Source: JAISDD01 sp031553935
GTDB lineage: Bacteria > Bacillota > Syntrophomonadia > Syntrophomonadales > Syntrophomonadaceae
Direction of reading: 5' to 3'
Length of the DNA: 64,000 nucleotides
Assembly: GCA_031553935.1 (NCBI GenBank)
Contig: JAVBKS010000012.1
Coordinates: forward strand, 1-64,000
The translations under genes and the position numbers were made by a program. Shown here one piece after another: positions 25,245 to 34,412 of this stretch (positions within the stretch are counted from its first letter, which is position 1; the number at the start of each line of letters is the position of its first letter). The notes beneath the pieces were generated by a model. That model did not search any database and was not told the origin of the DNA. It worked only from the letters and a program-made list of their open reading frames with translations.

Positions 25245-25388
25245 TTATTGCTTCCTCCCAGACTTCAAATAAAACGAGTTGCCAAGTTTAATCCTTGTAT
25301 CAATTTTTATAGATTACGCTCTATAAGTCTAATTATTGCATATCCTTAATTCAGTGTGCTATATTTTTTATGGTAAGGAGGTATAAAA

Positions 25389-26606
25389 GTGCCTGAAAAT
25401 ATGAATGAAGCTATGCTTCAGCAGATGAAGATTATTAAAAGGGGTATTGCCGACCTAATTCCCGAAGAAGAGCTGCAAAAAAAACTAATAAATTCTATCA
25501 AGAATAATAAACCTTTAAGAATTAAGCTGGGACTAGATCCAACGGCTCCAGACATCCACTTGGGGCATACAGTCGTATTAAACAAATTGCGTGCTTTCCA
25601 AGATCTAGGTCACGAAGTTGATCTTATAATAGGGGACTTCACAGGTCGGATTGGCGATCCGAGCGGAAAGTCAGAGACAAGGAAGCAGTTGACTGAAGAA
25701 GAAATTATCAGTAATGCCAAAACCTATCAAGAGCAAATTTTTAAAGTACTTGACCCCAAAAAGACAACCATCCATTTCAATAGCTCTTGGCTAATGAAAC
25801 TAAATTTAATAGACATTATCAATTTGGCTGCTCGTTACACTGTTGCGAGAATGCTGGAAAGAGATGATTTTGCTAAAAGGTATAAAGAAGGGTTACCGAT
25901 AAGTTTGCATGAATTTCTTTATCCATTGCTGCAAGGATACGATTCCGTAGAACTTAAGGCCGATGTTGAATTAGGCGGTACCGACCAAATGTTTAATCTT
26001 TTAGTTGGTAGAAATCTGCAGCGCGAGTACGGATTAGAACCTCAGATTGCTTTGATGATGCCTATTTTAGAAGGTACCGACGGTATCCAAAAAATGAGCA
26101 AGAGTCTAAACAACTACATCGGAGTAAATGATGATGCTAATGAGATGTTTGGCAAGATTATGTCAATTCCCGATACTCTCTTGCGCCGCTATTTCGAACT
26201 CTTAACTCAAGTACCCAGCGAAGAAATTGAAGAAATTATTGCTAGCATGAATACCGGCGATGTCAACCCGCGCGACATCAAGGTGAAATTAGCTCGTATC
26301 ATAATTAGCCAATACCATGATGAAGAACAAGCTAAAGATGCTGAAGAAAGATTCAAGCAAATTTTTTCTAAGCGGGAAATACCAGATGAAATGCCTGAAG
26401 TATCAATTGATGTCGAATCAATTTGGCTTCCGCGTTTCTTAGTTGACAATAAATTTGCCGAATCTACCAGTGCAGTTAGAAGGTTACTTAAAGAAGGTGC
26501 TATTAAAGTAGATGGGCTAAAGATAGAAGATGAGAATTTGAGCTTAGAAAATGATGCTGTAATCCAAGTAGGGAAGAGAATATTCGTTAGAGTAATAAAG
26601 AAATAG
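25389..26606 (+). CDS. tyrS: Tyrosyl-tRNA synthetase, TyrZ type
   Basis: 405 residues from GTG, preceded by AAGGAGG. The class I motifs are LGLDPTAPDIHLGH (HIGH equivalent) and KMSKS, with a C-terminal S4 RNA-binding domain (FLVDNKFAESTSAVRRLLKEGAIKVDG compressed). The sequence LGLDPTAPDIHLGHTVVL is of the TyrZ rather than the standard TyrS subtype. No T-box lies in the 140 bp upstream, so its control differs from that of pheST in this window. Confidence 0.94.
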   Translation: MPENMNEAMLQQMKIIKRGIADLIPEEELQKKLINSIKNNKPLRIKLGLDPTAPDIHLGHTVVLNKLRAFQDLGHEVDLIIGDFTGRIGDPSGKSETRKQLTEEEIISNAKTYQEQIFKVLDPKKTTIHFNSSWLMKLNLIDIINLAARYTVARMLERDDFAKRYKEGLPISLHEFLYPLLQGYDSVELKADVELGGTDQMFNLLVGRNLQREYGLEPQIALMMPILEGTDGIQKMSKSLNNYIGVNDDANEMFGKIMSIPDTLLRRYFELLTQVPSEEIEEIIASMNTGDVNPRDIKVKLARIIISQYHDEEQAKDAEERFKQIFSKREIPDEMPEVSIDVESIWLPRFLVDNKFAESTSAVRRLLKEGAIKVDGLKIEDENLSLENDAVIQVGKRIFVRVIKK

Positions 26607-26612
26607 TTTTAA

Positions 26613-26632
26613 GGGACGGATATATCCGTCCC
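26613..26632. terminator. Perfect palindrome between convergent tyrS and purC
   Basis: GGGACGGATATATCCGTCCC is a 20-bp perfect palindrome placed 7 bp after tyrS and 8 bp before the purC stop. It lacks a T tail; a bidirectional terminator is likely but unproven. Confidence 0.5.
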
Positions 26633-26639
26633 CAAGCGC

Positions 26640-27317
26640 TTATCCAACTACTATTTCTGCAAGCTGCAGCGGCTCTACTTGGACGCCATCTCGAAATACT
26701 CGCATATTTCCCGCTGAGATATCATCAATGATTGCTATTTGACCATCTACTAAACCAAGCTCAAATTTTATATCATAGATTTCTAAACCTTTGGCAGATA
26801 AATCTTCCTTTATAATAAGAGCTACTCGGCGCACTAATTCTTTGGCTTTTACATATTCGTCTATGGTCATAATGTTTAGCTGGGCTAAAGCCTCATCAGT
26901 TATTAATGGGTCTTGACGTTCATCGTCTTTAAGGGTCATTTCAACTAAACAGTTTAGATTATCACCGCTATTAATGTAGAGACCATATCGGCGGATGAAA
27001 CTTCCATAAGCTTTGAATCTACATATTATTTCAACTCCATGGCCAAAAACCACGGCAGGTTTGACGACCATAGTATTATTGCTCAAATCAGCACTCAAAA
27101 AATGGTTTTTTACACCTTTATTTGTCAACAGCGAAAAATAGTATTGTGACATTTTAAGCGAAGCATTAGCCATGCCGTCTATTTTGCCCATAATTTCATT
27201 TGCACCAGGATCAAATTTGCCATCTTCTCCAGTTACATCATCTTTTAGTTTCAAAAGAATATTGCCGTCCTCTAACTCAAATACACTCTTAGTTTTGCCC
27301 TCATAGATGTGTTTCAC
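26640..27317 (-). CDS. purC: Phosphoribosylaminoimidazole-succinocarboxamide synthase
   Basis: 225 residues, complete. The N-terminus KHIYEGKTKSVFEL is the family ATP loop, followed by VKPAVVFGHGVEIICRF, GSFIRRYG and the late motif DDISAGNMRVF. It joins aspartate to CAIR in purine synthesis. The frame extends to 27365, but AAAGGAG nine bases before a GTG at 27317 gives the usual N-terminus. It stands alone rather than in a pur operon, and no purine riboswitch is visible upstream. Confidence 0.92.
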   Translation of the reverse strand: MKHIYEGKTKSVFELEDGNILLKLKDDVTGEDGKFDPGANEIMGKIDGMANASLKMSQYYFSLLTNKGVKNHFLSADLSNNTMVVKPAVVFGHGVEIICRFKAYGSFIRRYGLYINSGDNLNCLVEMTLKDDERQDPLITDEALAQLNIMTIDEYVKAKELVRRVALIIKEDLSAKGLEIYDIKFELGLVDGQIAIIDDISAGNMRVFRDGVQVEPLQLAEIVVG

Positions 27318-27436
27318 GTGGTAGGTCTCCTTTCTGTTGCCTAAGAAATGGAATGGGTATCCCATGGTTAATTATAATTTTGCTGAAATCTAAAAACAAG
27401 TTTTACTTAATGTATACAGATGACAAATTTAACTCA

Positions 27437-27466
27437 TTGCAATCATAATTATTATGATCATAAATT
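27437..27466 (+). promoter_or_regulatory. Candidate cheV promoter with a 15-bp palindrome in its spacer
   Basis: TTGCAA (27437-27442) and TAAATT (27461-27466) flank the perfect palindrome TCATAATTATTATGA at 27443-27457. The core ATAATTATTAT resembles Fur/PerR half-sites. Which regulator binds is unknown. Confidence 0.45.
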
Positions 27467-27518
27467 ACGATAAAAGATTTAAGTGTTATTTTCGATTTAT
27501 TTTGAGGAGGAGCCAAAA

Positions 27519-28424
27519 ATGAACAATTCTTCTATACTATTGAGCAGCGGAACCAATGAAGTAGAGATAGTTGAATTCGTAATCAATAATGCAGTACTTG
27601 GGATTAATGTGGTTAAAGTAAAAGAAATCATTAATGCCATTGAACCTGTAGCCATGCCCATGTCGCATCCATGCTTAGAAGGGATAATACAATTAAGAGG
27701 GGATATTATTCCCGTAATAGACTTAGCAAAATTCTTGGGGTATGAACCATCAGAGACACCTCAAGCTGATAAATACATAGTAACCGAGTTTAATCAAGGT
27801 ATCTATGCATTTCACGTACACCATGTATCAAGAATTCACCGTTTGTCTTGGGAAATGATTGAAAGGCCGACTGACATAGCTCAAACCGCCCAAAACTGCG
27901 TTATTGGAATCATTAGATTTGAAGGACGCATGATTCTATTGCTCGATTTCGAAAAAATTATGGTTGATATTTCACCGGATTCATTAACTCCAAATATTGA
28001 TGATATCGATTTGGAAAATGTTGTAGTTTCCAACCGGCGGATAATGATAGCTGAAGACTCTCCTATGTTAAGGAAACTCTTGCAAGATTTCTTGCCCAGA
28101 AACGGTTACAATAACCTTTCATTTTTCCAAAACGGTAAAGAAGCCTGGAATTACCTTTCGCAAACGGTTGATACTTATGGTGAGAATTTCCCGGACGAAG
28201 TAAGCATTTTGATAACAGATATTGAAATGCCTCAGATGGATGGCCATTTTTTAACTAAATCAATCAAGGAACACCCCGTCCTCAACAAACTGCCGGTAAT
28301 CATCTTCTCTTCATTAATAACAGATAGTCTAAGACACAAAGGTGAATCTGTCGGAGCAGATGCCCAGATAAGCAAACCGGAGTACGAGAGATTAGCGCAA
28401 ATAATCGGAGAAATGATTTTGTAA
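27519..28424 (+). CDS. cheV: Chemotaxis coupling protein CheV (CheW + receiver domain)
   Basis: 301 residues. A CheW-like domain (about 10-150; EFVINNAVLGINVVKVKEI, IQLRGDIIPVIDL) is followed by a response-regulator receiver (about 175-300; MIAEDSPMLRK, phospho-Asp in ITDIEMPQMDG, Lys in ISKPEYE). CheV couples chemoreceptors to CheA and helps adaptation through its own phosphorylation. The start at 27519 follows GAGGAGGAG; an in-frame codon at 27483 lacks a ribosome site. No other chemotaxis gene is nearby. Confidence 0.92.
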   Translation: MNNSSILLSSGTNEVEIVEFVINNAVLGINVVKVKEIINAIEPVAMPMSHPCLEGIIQLRGDIIPVIDLAKFLGYEPSETPQADKYIVTEFNQGIYAFHVHHVSRIHRLSWEMIERPTDIAQTAQNCVIGIIRFEGRMILLLDFEKIMVDISPDSLTPNIDDIDLENVVVSNRRIMIAEDSPMLRKLLQDFLPRNGYNNLSFFQNGKEAWNYLSQTVDTYGENFPDEVSILITDIEMPQMDGHFLTKSIKEHPVLNKLPVIIFSSLITDSLRHKGESVGADAQISKPEYERLAQIIGEMIL

Positions 28425-28427
28425 TGC

Positions 28428-28456
28428 TTGATTATTGGCATACAAGAATGTAGAAT
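28428..28456 (+). promoter_or_regulatory. Promoter of the TM1266-like gene
   Basis: TTGATT, 17 bp, TAGAAT (28451-28456). Confidence 0.6.
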
Positions 28457-28524
28457 AATATTAGAGCAAGTACATTTAATCACAAGTTATGTCGTATCCG
28501 GCAAGAAACAGGAAGGTGTTTTGA

Positions 28525-28773
28525 GTGGATAAGCGTTTAGGTGTTGTCGGCATTGTAATAGAAAATCGGGATGCGGTAGCTAGAGTTAACAATATTCTAA
28601 GTGAATATGCTGAAATAATTATTGGTCGCATGGGAATTCCCTATCGTGAAAAGGGCATTAATGTTATTTCCCTGATAGTTAATGGAACGAATGATGCTAT
28701 TGGTGCCTTGACTGGAAAACTAGGTAATATCGATTTTGTATCGGTTGCCAGCACTTTAACTAAAACGAAGTAA
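28525..28773 (+). CDS. TM1266 family iron-only hydrogenase system putative regulator
   Basis: 82 residues from GTG with AGGAAGG upstream. The sequence RLGVVGIVIENRDAVARVN, then IIIGRMGIPYREKGINVISLIVNG, matches the TM1266 family, a ferredoxin-like (ACT/NikR-C-like) fold. It is found beside hydEFG genes and is thought to regulate the hydrogenase system, though its ligand is not known. Here it precedes hydG, separated by a terminator-like hairpin. Confidence 0.9.
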   Translation: MDKRLGVVGIVIENRDAVARVNNILSEYAEIIIGRMGIPYREKGINVISLIVNGTNDAIGALTGKLGNIDFVSVASTLTKTK

Positions 28774-28861
28774 TTGGTTTTTGTTTAATTGAATAGTAAG
28801 TGAATCCTGATAAAAAGGTTGATGCTGAATTAGAGGGGTGATATACGTAGAAGTTTTATCT

Positions 28862-28899
28862 ATCCGTTGACCTTTAATAGGTTAACGGATTTGTTTTTT
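28862..28899 (+). terminator. Terminator or attenuator between the TM1266 gene and hydG
   Basis: The stem ATCCGTTGACC / GGTTAACGGAT (one mismatch; 28862-28872 with 28880-28890) is followed by TTGTTTTTT. No convincing promoter lies between it and hydG, so read-through control is possible. Confidence 0.65.
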
Positions 28900-28957
28900 C
28901 ATAGAGTAACAATATTGGGTCGTAATGTGAGTTAAGTTAGAAATAAAAGGAGTTATT

Positions 28958-30415
28958 ATGAACACTGCAAAAAAATGGATAGATTCCGTAATTAATAACC
29001 AAGAGAACGAAAAGTATAAAAAAAATGGCAGGGATTTTATAGACGAAGAACTAATCGAACAGACCTTGACTCAAAATGCTAATCCCTCTAAGCAATTTAT
29101 TAGAGAGATTATGTCAAAATCATTAGAGTTAAATCGATTAGAACCACATGAAACTGCAGCATTACTAAATTGCCAAGATGAAGATTTATGGCAAGAAATG
29201 TATAAGACTGGCTTAGAAATTAAACAAAAAGTCTATGGGCGCAGGATAGTAACCTTTGCACCGCTTTATGTCAGTAATCATTGCATTAATTCCTGTGTTT
29301 ATTGCGGTTTTCGTTCAGACAATGCTTCTACTCACCGCATGCAAATGACATTAGCTGAATTGGAGCAAGAAATAAAAGCCGTTGTAGCTAAAGGGCATAA
29401 ACGACTAATCATGGTCTATGGCGAGCATCCGAATTCAGATGCCAATTATATCGCAGATACACTCAGAACTGCATACGCTGTTAAAGTTGGCAATGGCGAG
29501 ATAAGAAGGGTAAATGTTAATGCTGCTCCCTTAAGTATCGCTGATTACAAGATACTAAAGGAAGTAGGAATCGGCACATTTCAAGTTTTCCAGGAAACCT
29601 ATCATCATGCTTCGTACCGGATGCTTCATCCCAAGGGAATAAAAGCTGACTATGAGTGGCGTCTGTATTCTCTTCATAGAGCTATGGAAGCAGGAATTGA
29701 TGACGTCGGCATTGGAGCACTTTTTGGCCTATACGACTGGAAATTTGATGTAATGGGACTTTTAATGCACACCATTGAATTGGAGGATAAATTTGGCGGA
29801 GTCGGCCCACACACAATTTCGTTTCCGCGTCTGCAGTCAGCGGTCAACACTCCTTATATTGATACTAATCCCTATAAGGTTGATGATGCTCTCTTTAAAA
29901 AACTAGTTACGGTAATTAGACTCTCGGTTCCCTATACCGGAATGATTTTAACTGCTCGGGAGCCCAAATATATTCGGGACGATGTTATCGATGTCGGCTG
30001 CACACAGATCGATGCCGGTTCTAATATTGGAGTCGGCAGCTATAGTGCCGATGATGTTGACCATAGTAAACAGCAGTTTATTTTGGGTGATAACCGCTCA
30101 TTAGATGAGGCGATAAGAGATTTATCCCGTAAAGGGTATATCACTTCTTTCTGTACAGCAGACTACCGCTGCGGCCGTACTGGAGAATGCTTTATGGGGA
30201 TTGCCAAAAAAGGTAAAATTCATAATCTATGTATGCCTAATGCGATCTTGACTTTCAGAGAATATTTGCTCGATTACGCCAGTGAAGAGACTAGAATAGC
30301 AGGCGAACCACTAATTAAGAAGGAGCTTGAGGCGCTGCCTAATCCCCAAGTTCAAAATACCGTAATAGATATGCTGAAAAGAATTGAAGCTGGAGAAAGA
30401 GACCTATTCTTGTAA
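28958..30415 (+). CDS. hydG: [FeFe]-hydrogenase H-cluster radical SAM maturase HydG
   Basis: 485 residues. The radical-SAM motif is CINSCVYCGF. The C-terminal auxiliary-cluster motif CTADYRCGRTGECFMGIAKKG is diagnostic of HydG. The enzyme cleaves tyrosine to make CO and cyanide on an Fe synthon for the H-cluster. AAAGGAG precedes the ATG. It opens a compact four-gene operon with an unknown small gene, hydE and hydF. Confidence 0.97.
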   Translation: MNTAKKWIDSVINNQENEKYKKNGRDFIDEELIEQTLTQNANPSKQFIREIMSKSLELNRLEPHETAALLNCQDEDLWQEMYKTGLEIKQKVYGRRIVTFAPLYVSNHCINSCVYCGFRSDNASTHRMQMTLAELEQEIKAVVAKGHKRLIMVYGEHPNSDANYIADTLRTAYAVKVGNGEIRRVNVNAAPLSIADYKILKEVGIGTFQVFQETYHHASYRMLHPKGIKADYEWRLYSLHRAMEAGIDDVGIGALFGLYDWKFDVMGLLMHTIELEDKFGGVGPHTISFPRLQSAVNTPYIDTNPYKVDDALFKKLVTVIRLSVPYTGMILTAREPKYIRDDVIDVGCTQIDAGSNIGVGSYSADDVDHSKQQFILGDNRSLDEAIRDLSRKGYITSFCTADYRCGRTGECFMGIAKKGKIHNLCMPNAILTFREYLLDYASEETRIAGEPLIKKELEALPNPQVQNTVIDMLKRIEAGERDLFL

Positions 30416-30428
30416 AGGAAAAAGCGTC

Positions 30429-30731
30429 ATGGAAGAATTAATTAGTAAAATTAACAATGTTGCCAATGATTTGGCACTAATCCAAAAAATCAAATTATGG
30501 CATGAGTTTATAACGTCTGGATATCCGGAGTGTAAACTGCGCTGGGCAAATATTCACGGCAAGCGCTGGTCACATATATGGCCGCAGGATAGCGAGATAT
30601 TTTTGGGGCAACAGTTAATACAAATAAATGAACGTTTGGGAATAATAGTTGACAATCAAACCGGCATTGAAGCCGAAGAATTAAGGATTATAGTTAGAGC
30701 AATCCAGAAAGTGAGCTGCTATGCTGAGTAA
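30429..30731 (+). CDS. Small protein of unknown function between hydG and hydE
   Basis: 100 residues, with a tryptophan-rich middle (CKLRWANIHGKRWSHIWPQD) and helical ends; two cysteines, no signal or membrane segment. The frame runs upstream into hydG to 30384, but the ATG at 30429 with AAAGGAAA upstream is 13 bp after the hydG stop. It overlaps hydE by 11 bp, so it is translated within the maturation operon. I recognise no family. A role in maturase assembly or metal/tyrosine handling is only a guess from context. Confidence 0.72.
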   Translation: MEELISKINNVANDLALIQKIKLWHEFITSGYPECKLRWANIHGKRWSHIWPQDSEIFLGQQLIQINERLGIIVDNQTGIEAEELRIIVRAIQKVSCYAE

Positions 30732-31767
30732 GGATAGAATCTATAGTATTCTCAGCAACGAAGATCCTGCTTGTTTGGAGGACCTGATTGCTCGGGCCGA
30801 AGCTGTAAGAATCAAGAATATAGGTAATGATGTCTATATTCGCGGTCTAATCGAGTTTTCAAATCGTTGTTACGCTAATTGCTATTACTGTGGATTGCGA
30901 AAATCAAACCACCAAGTAACACGTTATAGTATGCCCAAAGAAGAGATTGTGAACTTAGCTCTATACGCCTGCGACTCCGGTTTGCAGTCTTTAGCACTGC
31001 AAGCCGGAGAAAACCGGAATAAGTCGGATATCGATTTTATTGCTGATGTAATCGCAACTATTAAAGAACTAACCGCGAGAGATGGTTCCCCAGGCTTAGG
31101 GATTACGCTAAGTATTGGAGAGCATGATTATCATAGCTATAAAAAACTATTTGATGCCGGTGCGCACCGTTACTTATTGCGCATAGAGACATCTGATCCT
31201 GTGCTGTTTAGTACTATTCATCCCCCTAGCCAGAGTCTTGACAGACGCATAGCGTGTTTAGATGATTTGAAAAGCATTGGATACCAAGTAGGAACTGGGA
31301 TCATGGTAGGTCTGCCGGGACAAAACCTCGAACATATCATTAAGGACTTAGAATTCTTTCAGGAAAAAGATATTGACATGCTGGGGATGGGGCCTTTTAT
31401 TCCGCAAACCGATACCCCTTTTGCTCATGCGGGAAGTTCAATTATTAAAGATTCCTATTCCATGACTTTAAAAGTAATGGCCCTAGCTAGAATTCTAATG
31501 CCTGACATCAATATGGTGGCTTCCACTGCTCTGCAAAGTGTCAATCCTAAGGGTTTAAGTGCGGGGATAAAAGCTGGAGCAAATATAATAATGCCGGTCC
31601 TAACCCCCGAACTTTATCGAGAATCCTATATAATATATGACAATAAAAAGTACAAACCCCTGGAAATTCTGGAGCAAGAGGTAGTGGCAAGCGGATACCA
31701 TATTACTTACGGGCAGTGGGGAGATTCACTCCACTATTTCAAACGCATTGAGGAGAAATTGAGATGA
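30721..31767 (+). CDS. hydE: [FeFe]-hydrogenase H-cluster radical SAM maturase HydE
   Basis: 348 residues. The radical-SAM motif is CYANCYYCGLR, followed by the (beta/alpha)8-barrel landmarks LQAGE, LSIGEH, HRYLLRIETSDP and GTGIMVGLPGQ. HydE builds the bridging dithiolate part of the H-cluster together with HydG and HydF. It overlaps the upstream small gene by 11 bp and hydF by 4 bp. Confidence 0.96.
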   Translation: MLSKDRIYSILSNEDPACLEDLIARAEAVRIKNIGNDVYIRGLIEFSNRCYANCYYCGLRKSNHQVTRYSMPKEEIVNLALYACDSGLQSLALQAGENRNKSDIDFIADVIATIKELTARDGSPGLGITLSIGEHDYHSYKKLFDAGAHRYLLRIETSDPVLFSTIHPPSQSLDRRIACLDDLKSIGYQVGTGIMVGLPGQNLEHIIKDLEFFQEKDIDMLGMGPFIPQTDTPFAHAGSSIIKDSYSMTLKVMALARILMPDINMVASTALQSVNPKGLSAGIKAGANIIMPVLTPELYRESYIIYDNKKYKPLEILEQEVVASGYHITYGQWGDSLHYFKRIEEKLR

Positions 31768-33002
31768 ATACCTTAAATGAAACTCCACAAGGGATGCGAA
31801 CAGCAATTGCATTTCTGGGCCGGCGCAATGCCGGCAAATCATCGCTTCTAAATACTATTGTCGGTTACGAGTTGGCAATTGTATCAGATATCGCCGGCAC
31901 TACTGCTGACCCGGTTAAGAAAGCAGTAGAAATTCACCCTTTAGGACCATGCCTTGTTATTGATACCGCCGGCTTAGATGACAGCGGTATGCTGGGAGAG
32001 AAGAGGATTAGAAAAACTCAAGAAATAATTAAGGATATTGATGTTGGGTTAATAGTTATTGGTGATGGAATTTGGACTGAATACGAGCAGCAAGTACTTG
32101 ATTTATGCCTGCAAAACCAAAAAGAAATTATCGTGGTATTAAGCAAAGCAGATACAAATCTCGATACTGCAGATATTGAACGCTTCTTAACACAGAAACA
32201 GCTTGCTTGGGTCCATTCTTCCGTTGCCGCCAAAAATGGGACCGAACTATTAGTAGAAAAAGTCAAAAATCTGAAAAGCATCAGCAAGATGGAAGATGAA
32301 AGTATCTTAGGTGATGTAGTAAAGCATGGCGATTTGGTGCTTATGGTTGTTCCTCTCGATCTTAGCGCCCCCAAAGGGCGTCTGATACTTCCTCAGGTAC
32401 AGATTTTAAGAAACACCCTAGATATTGGCGCCCGGGCCATGGTCGTCAAGCTTGATCAATTGGAAAGCACAATTGAAAAATTCGGGGATGAAATCGATTT
32501 AGTCATAACGGACTCTCAGGTGGTTCTTAAAGTGAATGAAATTGTACCTCCTGCTACTAAACTGACAACTTTTTCGATCTTGTTTTCTCGCTTTAAAGGT
32601 GACTTGCAACAGCTGCTCTCAGGGGTTAAACAAATTGACATGCTGAATGACGGAGATAAAATCCTAATCGCAGAAGCCTGTACCCACCATTCCTTAGAAG
32701 ATGATATAGGCAGAGTTAAAATACCTAACTGGGTAAGAGAGCATACAAAAAAAGACTTGCAATTTGAGATTGCGGCGGGACCAAACTTTATTGACAATTT
32801 AAAAGGCTATAGCTTGATTTTGCAGTGCGGTGGCTGCACTATTACCAAAAGAGCATATATCAATAGAATTAATGCAGCGAAAGAGGCAGAGATACCGATA
32901 ACCAATTATGGCTTGGCAATTTCATTTTTACAAGGAGTTTTGTCTCGCGTTATTGAGCCTTTTCCTGAAACCGCTGAAGTATATGCTAATAACAATCCAT
33001 GA
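31764..33002 (+). CDS. hydF: [FeFe]-hydrogenase H-cluster maturation GTPase HydF
   Basis: 412 residues. The GTPase domain has G1 GRRNAGKSS, G2 region AGTTADPV and G3 DTAG, with a G4-like SKAD. A dimerisation domain follows, then the cluster-binding domain with CTHHSLEDDIGRVKIPNW and CGGC, the CxH…CxxC ligand set. HydF is the scaffold that delivers the two-iron precursor to apo-HydA. Its last 17 bases overlap the convergent ABC ATPase gene. Confidence 0.96.
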   Translation: MNTLNETPQGMRTAIAFLGRRNAGKSSLLNTIVGYELAIVSDIAGTTADPVKKAVEIHPLGPCLVIDTAGLDDSGMLGEKRIRKTQEIIKDIDVGLIVIGDGIWTEYEQQVLDLCLQNQKEIIVVLSKADTNLDTADIERFLTQKQLAWVHSSVAAKNGTELLVEKVKNLKSISKMEDESILGDVVKHGDLVLMVVPLDLSAPKGRLILPQVQILRNTLDIGARAMVVKLDQLESTIEKFGDEIDLVITDSQVVLKVNEIVPPATKLTTFSILFSRFKGDLQQLLSGVKQIDMLNDGDKILIAEACTHHSLEDDIGRVKIPNWVREHTKKDLQFEIAAGPNFIDNLKGYSLILQCGGCTITKRAYINRINAAKEAEIPITNYGLAISFLQGVLSRVIEPFPETAEVYANNNP

Positions 33003-33681
33003 TGGTTTTGAGGATTTCCGCCTCAATCTGCAGTAGCCTGGGCTCATAAATACTGCGCTGGGCTAAGGTTAAGGGAACAAAAAACTCTTTAACAATAGTG
33101 GAAGGTTTTCCAGCCACTATTAAGATTCTGTCTGCCAATAATACTGCTTCTTTCAAATCATGAGTAACGGTAAGCATAGTAAACTTATGATCAGACCATA
33201 GAGTAAGCAAGTCGTCTATTATGCCAATTTTCAAATGAATGTCTAAAGATTTAAAGGGCTCATCCATGATCAAAAGATCAGGATTAGTAATCAAAGCACG
33301 CGCTAAATTAACCCGTTGCTCTAGACCGCCGCTCAGTTGTGAGGGATAATAGTTTTCATAATTATTCAACCGAAAGTAAGTAAGAACATTAGCCAAGCTT
33401 TCATTGCCGGCAACAAATCTAATATTGTCTTGTACCGACCGCCACGGAATAAGGCGGGGTTCTTGAAAAACAAAGCCGATTCGTTTAAAACTCTTAGAGA
33501 TATTTCCCGAGCTTGGCTTTTCCAGACCGGCGATAATGCGTAAGAATGTTGTTTTTCCTGAGCCCGAGGGTCCAAGGATAACTATCCGTTCAGCTGGCTG
33601 GACAGTCAGATTCCACTCCTTAAATACTTCCAATTGCTGAAAAGATTTTGCCAGATTTTTGATTTCTATACAACTTTCCAT
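32986..33681 (-). CDS. ABC transporter ATPase, SsuB/TauB/nitrate type
   Basis: 231 residues. Walker A is LGPSGSGKTTFLR, the Q-loop is FVFQEPRLIPW, the signature is LSGGLEQRVNLARAL and Walker B is LLIMDEPFKSLD. The W-R-S-V-Q-D-N segment after the Q-loop is typical of the sulfonate/nitrate/taurine group. It overlaps the permease gene by 16 bp and runs convergently 17 bp into hydF. Confidence 0.9.
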   Translation of the reverse strand: MESCIEIKNLAKSFQQLEVFKEWNLTVQPAERIVILGPSGSGKTTFLRIIAGLEKPSSGNISKSFKRIGFVFQEPRLIPWRSVQDNIRFVAGNESLANVLTYFRLNNYENYYPSQLSGGLEQRVNLARALITNPDLLIMDEPFKSLDIHLKIGIIDDLLTLWSDHKFTMLTVTHDLKEAVLLADRILIVAGKPSTIVKEFFVPLTLAQRSIYEPRLLQIEAEILKTIMDCY

Positions 33682-34412
33682 CGCTTAGAAAACCTTTCTA
33701 GTAATACCTTAAGTGATCTCTCAGTGAGCAGACCCAAGATTACCCCGCATAGAGTATAGGCATATACCCCGGGAATATTAAAGAGCTGGCGGGCCCAGGC
33801 TATTTGCACCCCGAGACCGTTATCGCCGACCAAAAATTCCGATACTAAAACTACTTTCCAGGCCTGGCCAATACATATTTCCAGGATAGCAATAATAAAG
33901 GGAAACAAAGAGCCAAGATATATATAACGCAAAGTTTTATAAGGCTTTACTCTATAAACCCTTGCCATTTCAAGTAAGTTTCGATCAAGACTATGCACTC
34001 CGGCAATAGTAGTTAATATAGCTGTCGGCAACAGAGTGAAAAAAGTTATAAAGACCGGTCCTTGCCAACTAATACCCCAAGTAAAAATAACAATGGATAA
34101 CCAAGAAATAACCGGTACGGCTTGAACGACTAAAACGATTGGTCTTGTCATTTCGTGCAAAACACGCAGTGAACCGAGTATTAAACCTAGGGTTATCCCT
34201 ATAATCAAGACCAAAAGCAAAGATAGTGCAACTTTCCATAGGGTGTGTATAGCAGCGATCCAAGTAGCCGCAGCCAGGAACAGTTTGCCCAATACTTGGA
34301 AAACAACTATGGGACTTGGCAGAATTAAGTCCTTGTTCATTAAGACAGAACCCAAGAGCCATATTAAGAGAAAAATGAATATACCTGTAATATTTAGTGC
34401 AATTGCTCTCAT
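33666..34412 (-). CDS. ABC transporter permease, SsuC/TauC/nitrate type
   Basis: 248 residues, about six hydrophobic segments. The conserved EAA-type cytoplasmic loop reads EMARVYRVKPYKTLRYIYLGSLFP, and VVLVSEFLVGDNGLG is typical of the aliphatic-sulfonate/nitrate permease family. It overlaps the binding-protein gene by 4 bp and the ATPase gene by 16 bp, so the three form one unit transcribed towards hydF. Confidence 0.9.
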   Translation of the reverse strand: MRAIALNITGIFIFLLIWLLGSVLMNKDLILPSPIVVFQVLGKLFLAAATWIAAIHTLWKVALSLLLVLIIGITLGLILGSLRVLHEMTRPIVLVVQAVPVISWLSIVIFTWGISWQGPVFITFFTLLPTAILTTIAGVHSLDRNLLEMARVYRVKPYKTLRYIYLGSLFPFIIAILEICIGQAWKVVLVSEFLVGDNGLGVQIAWARQLFNIPGVYAYTLCGVILGLLTERSLKVLLERFSKRWKVV

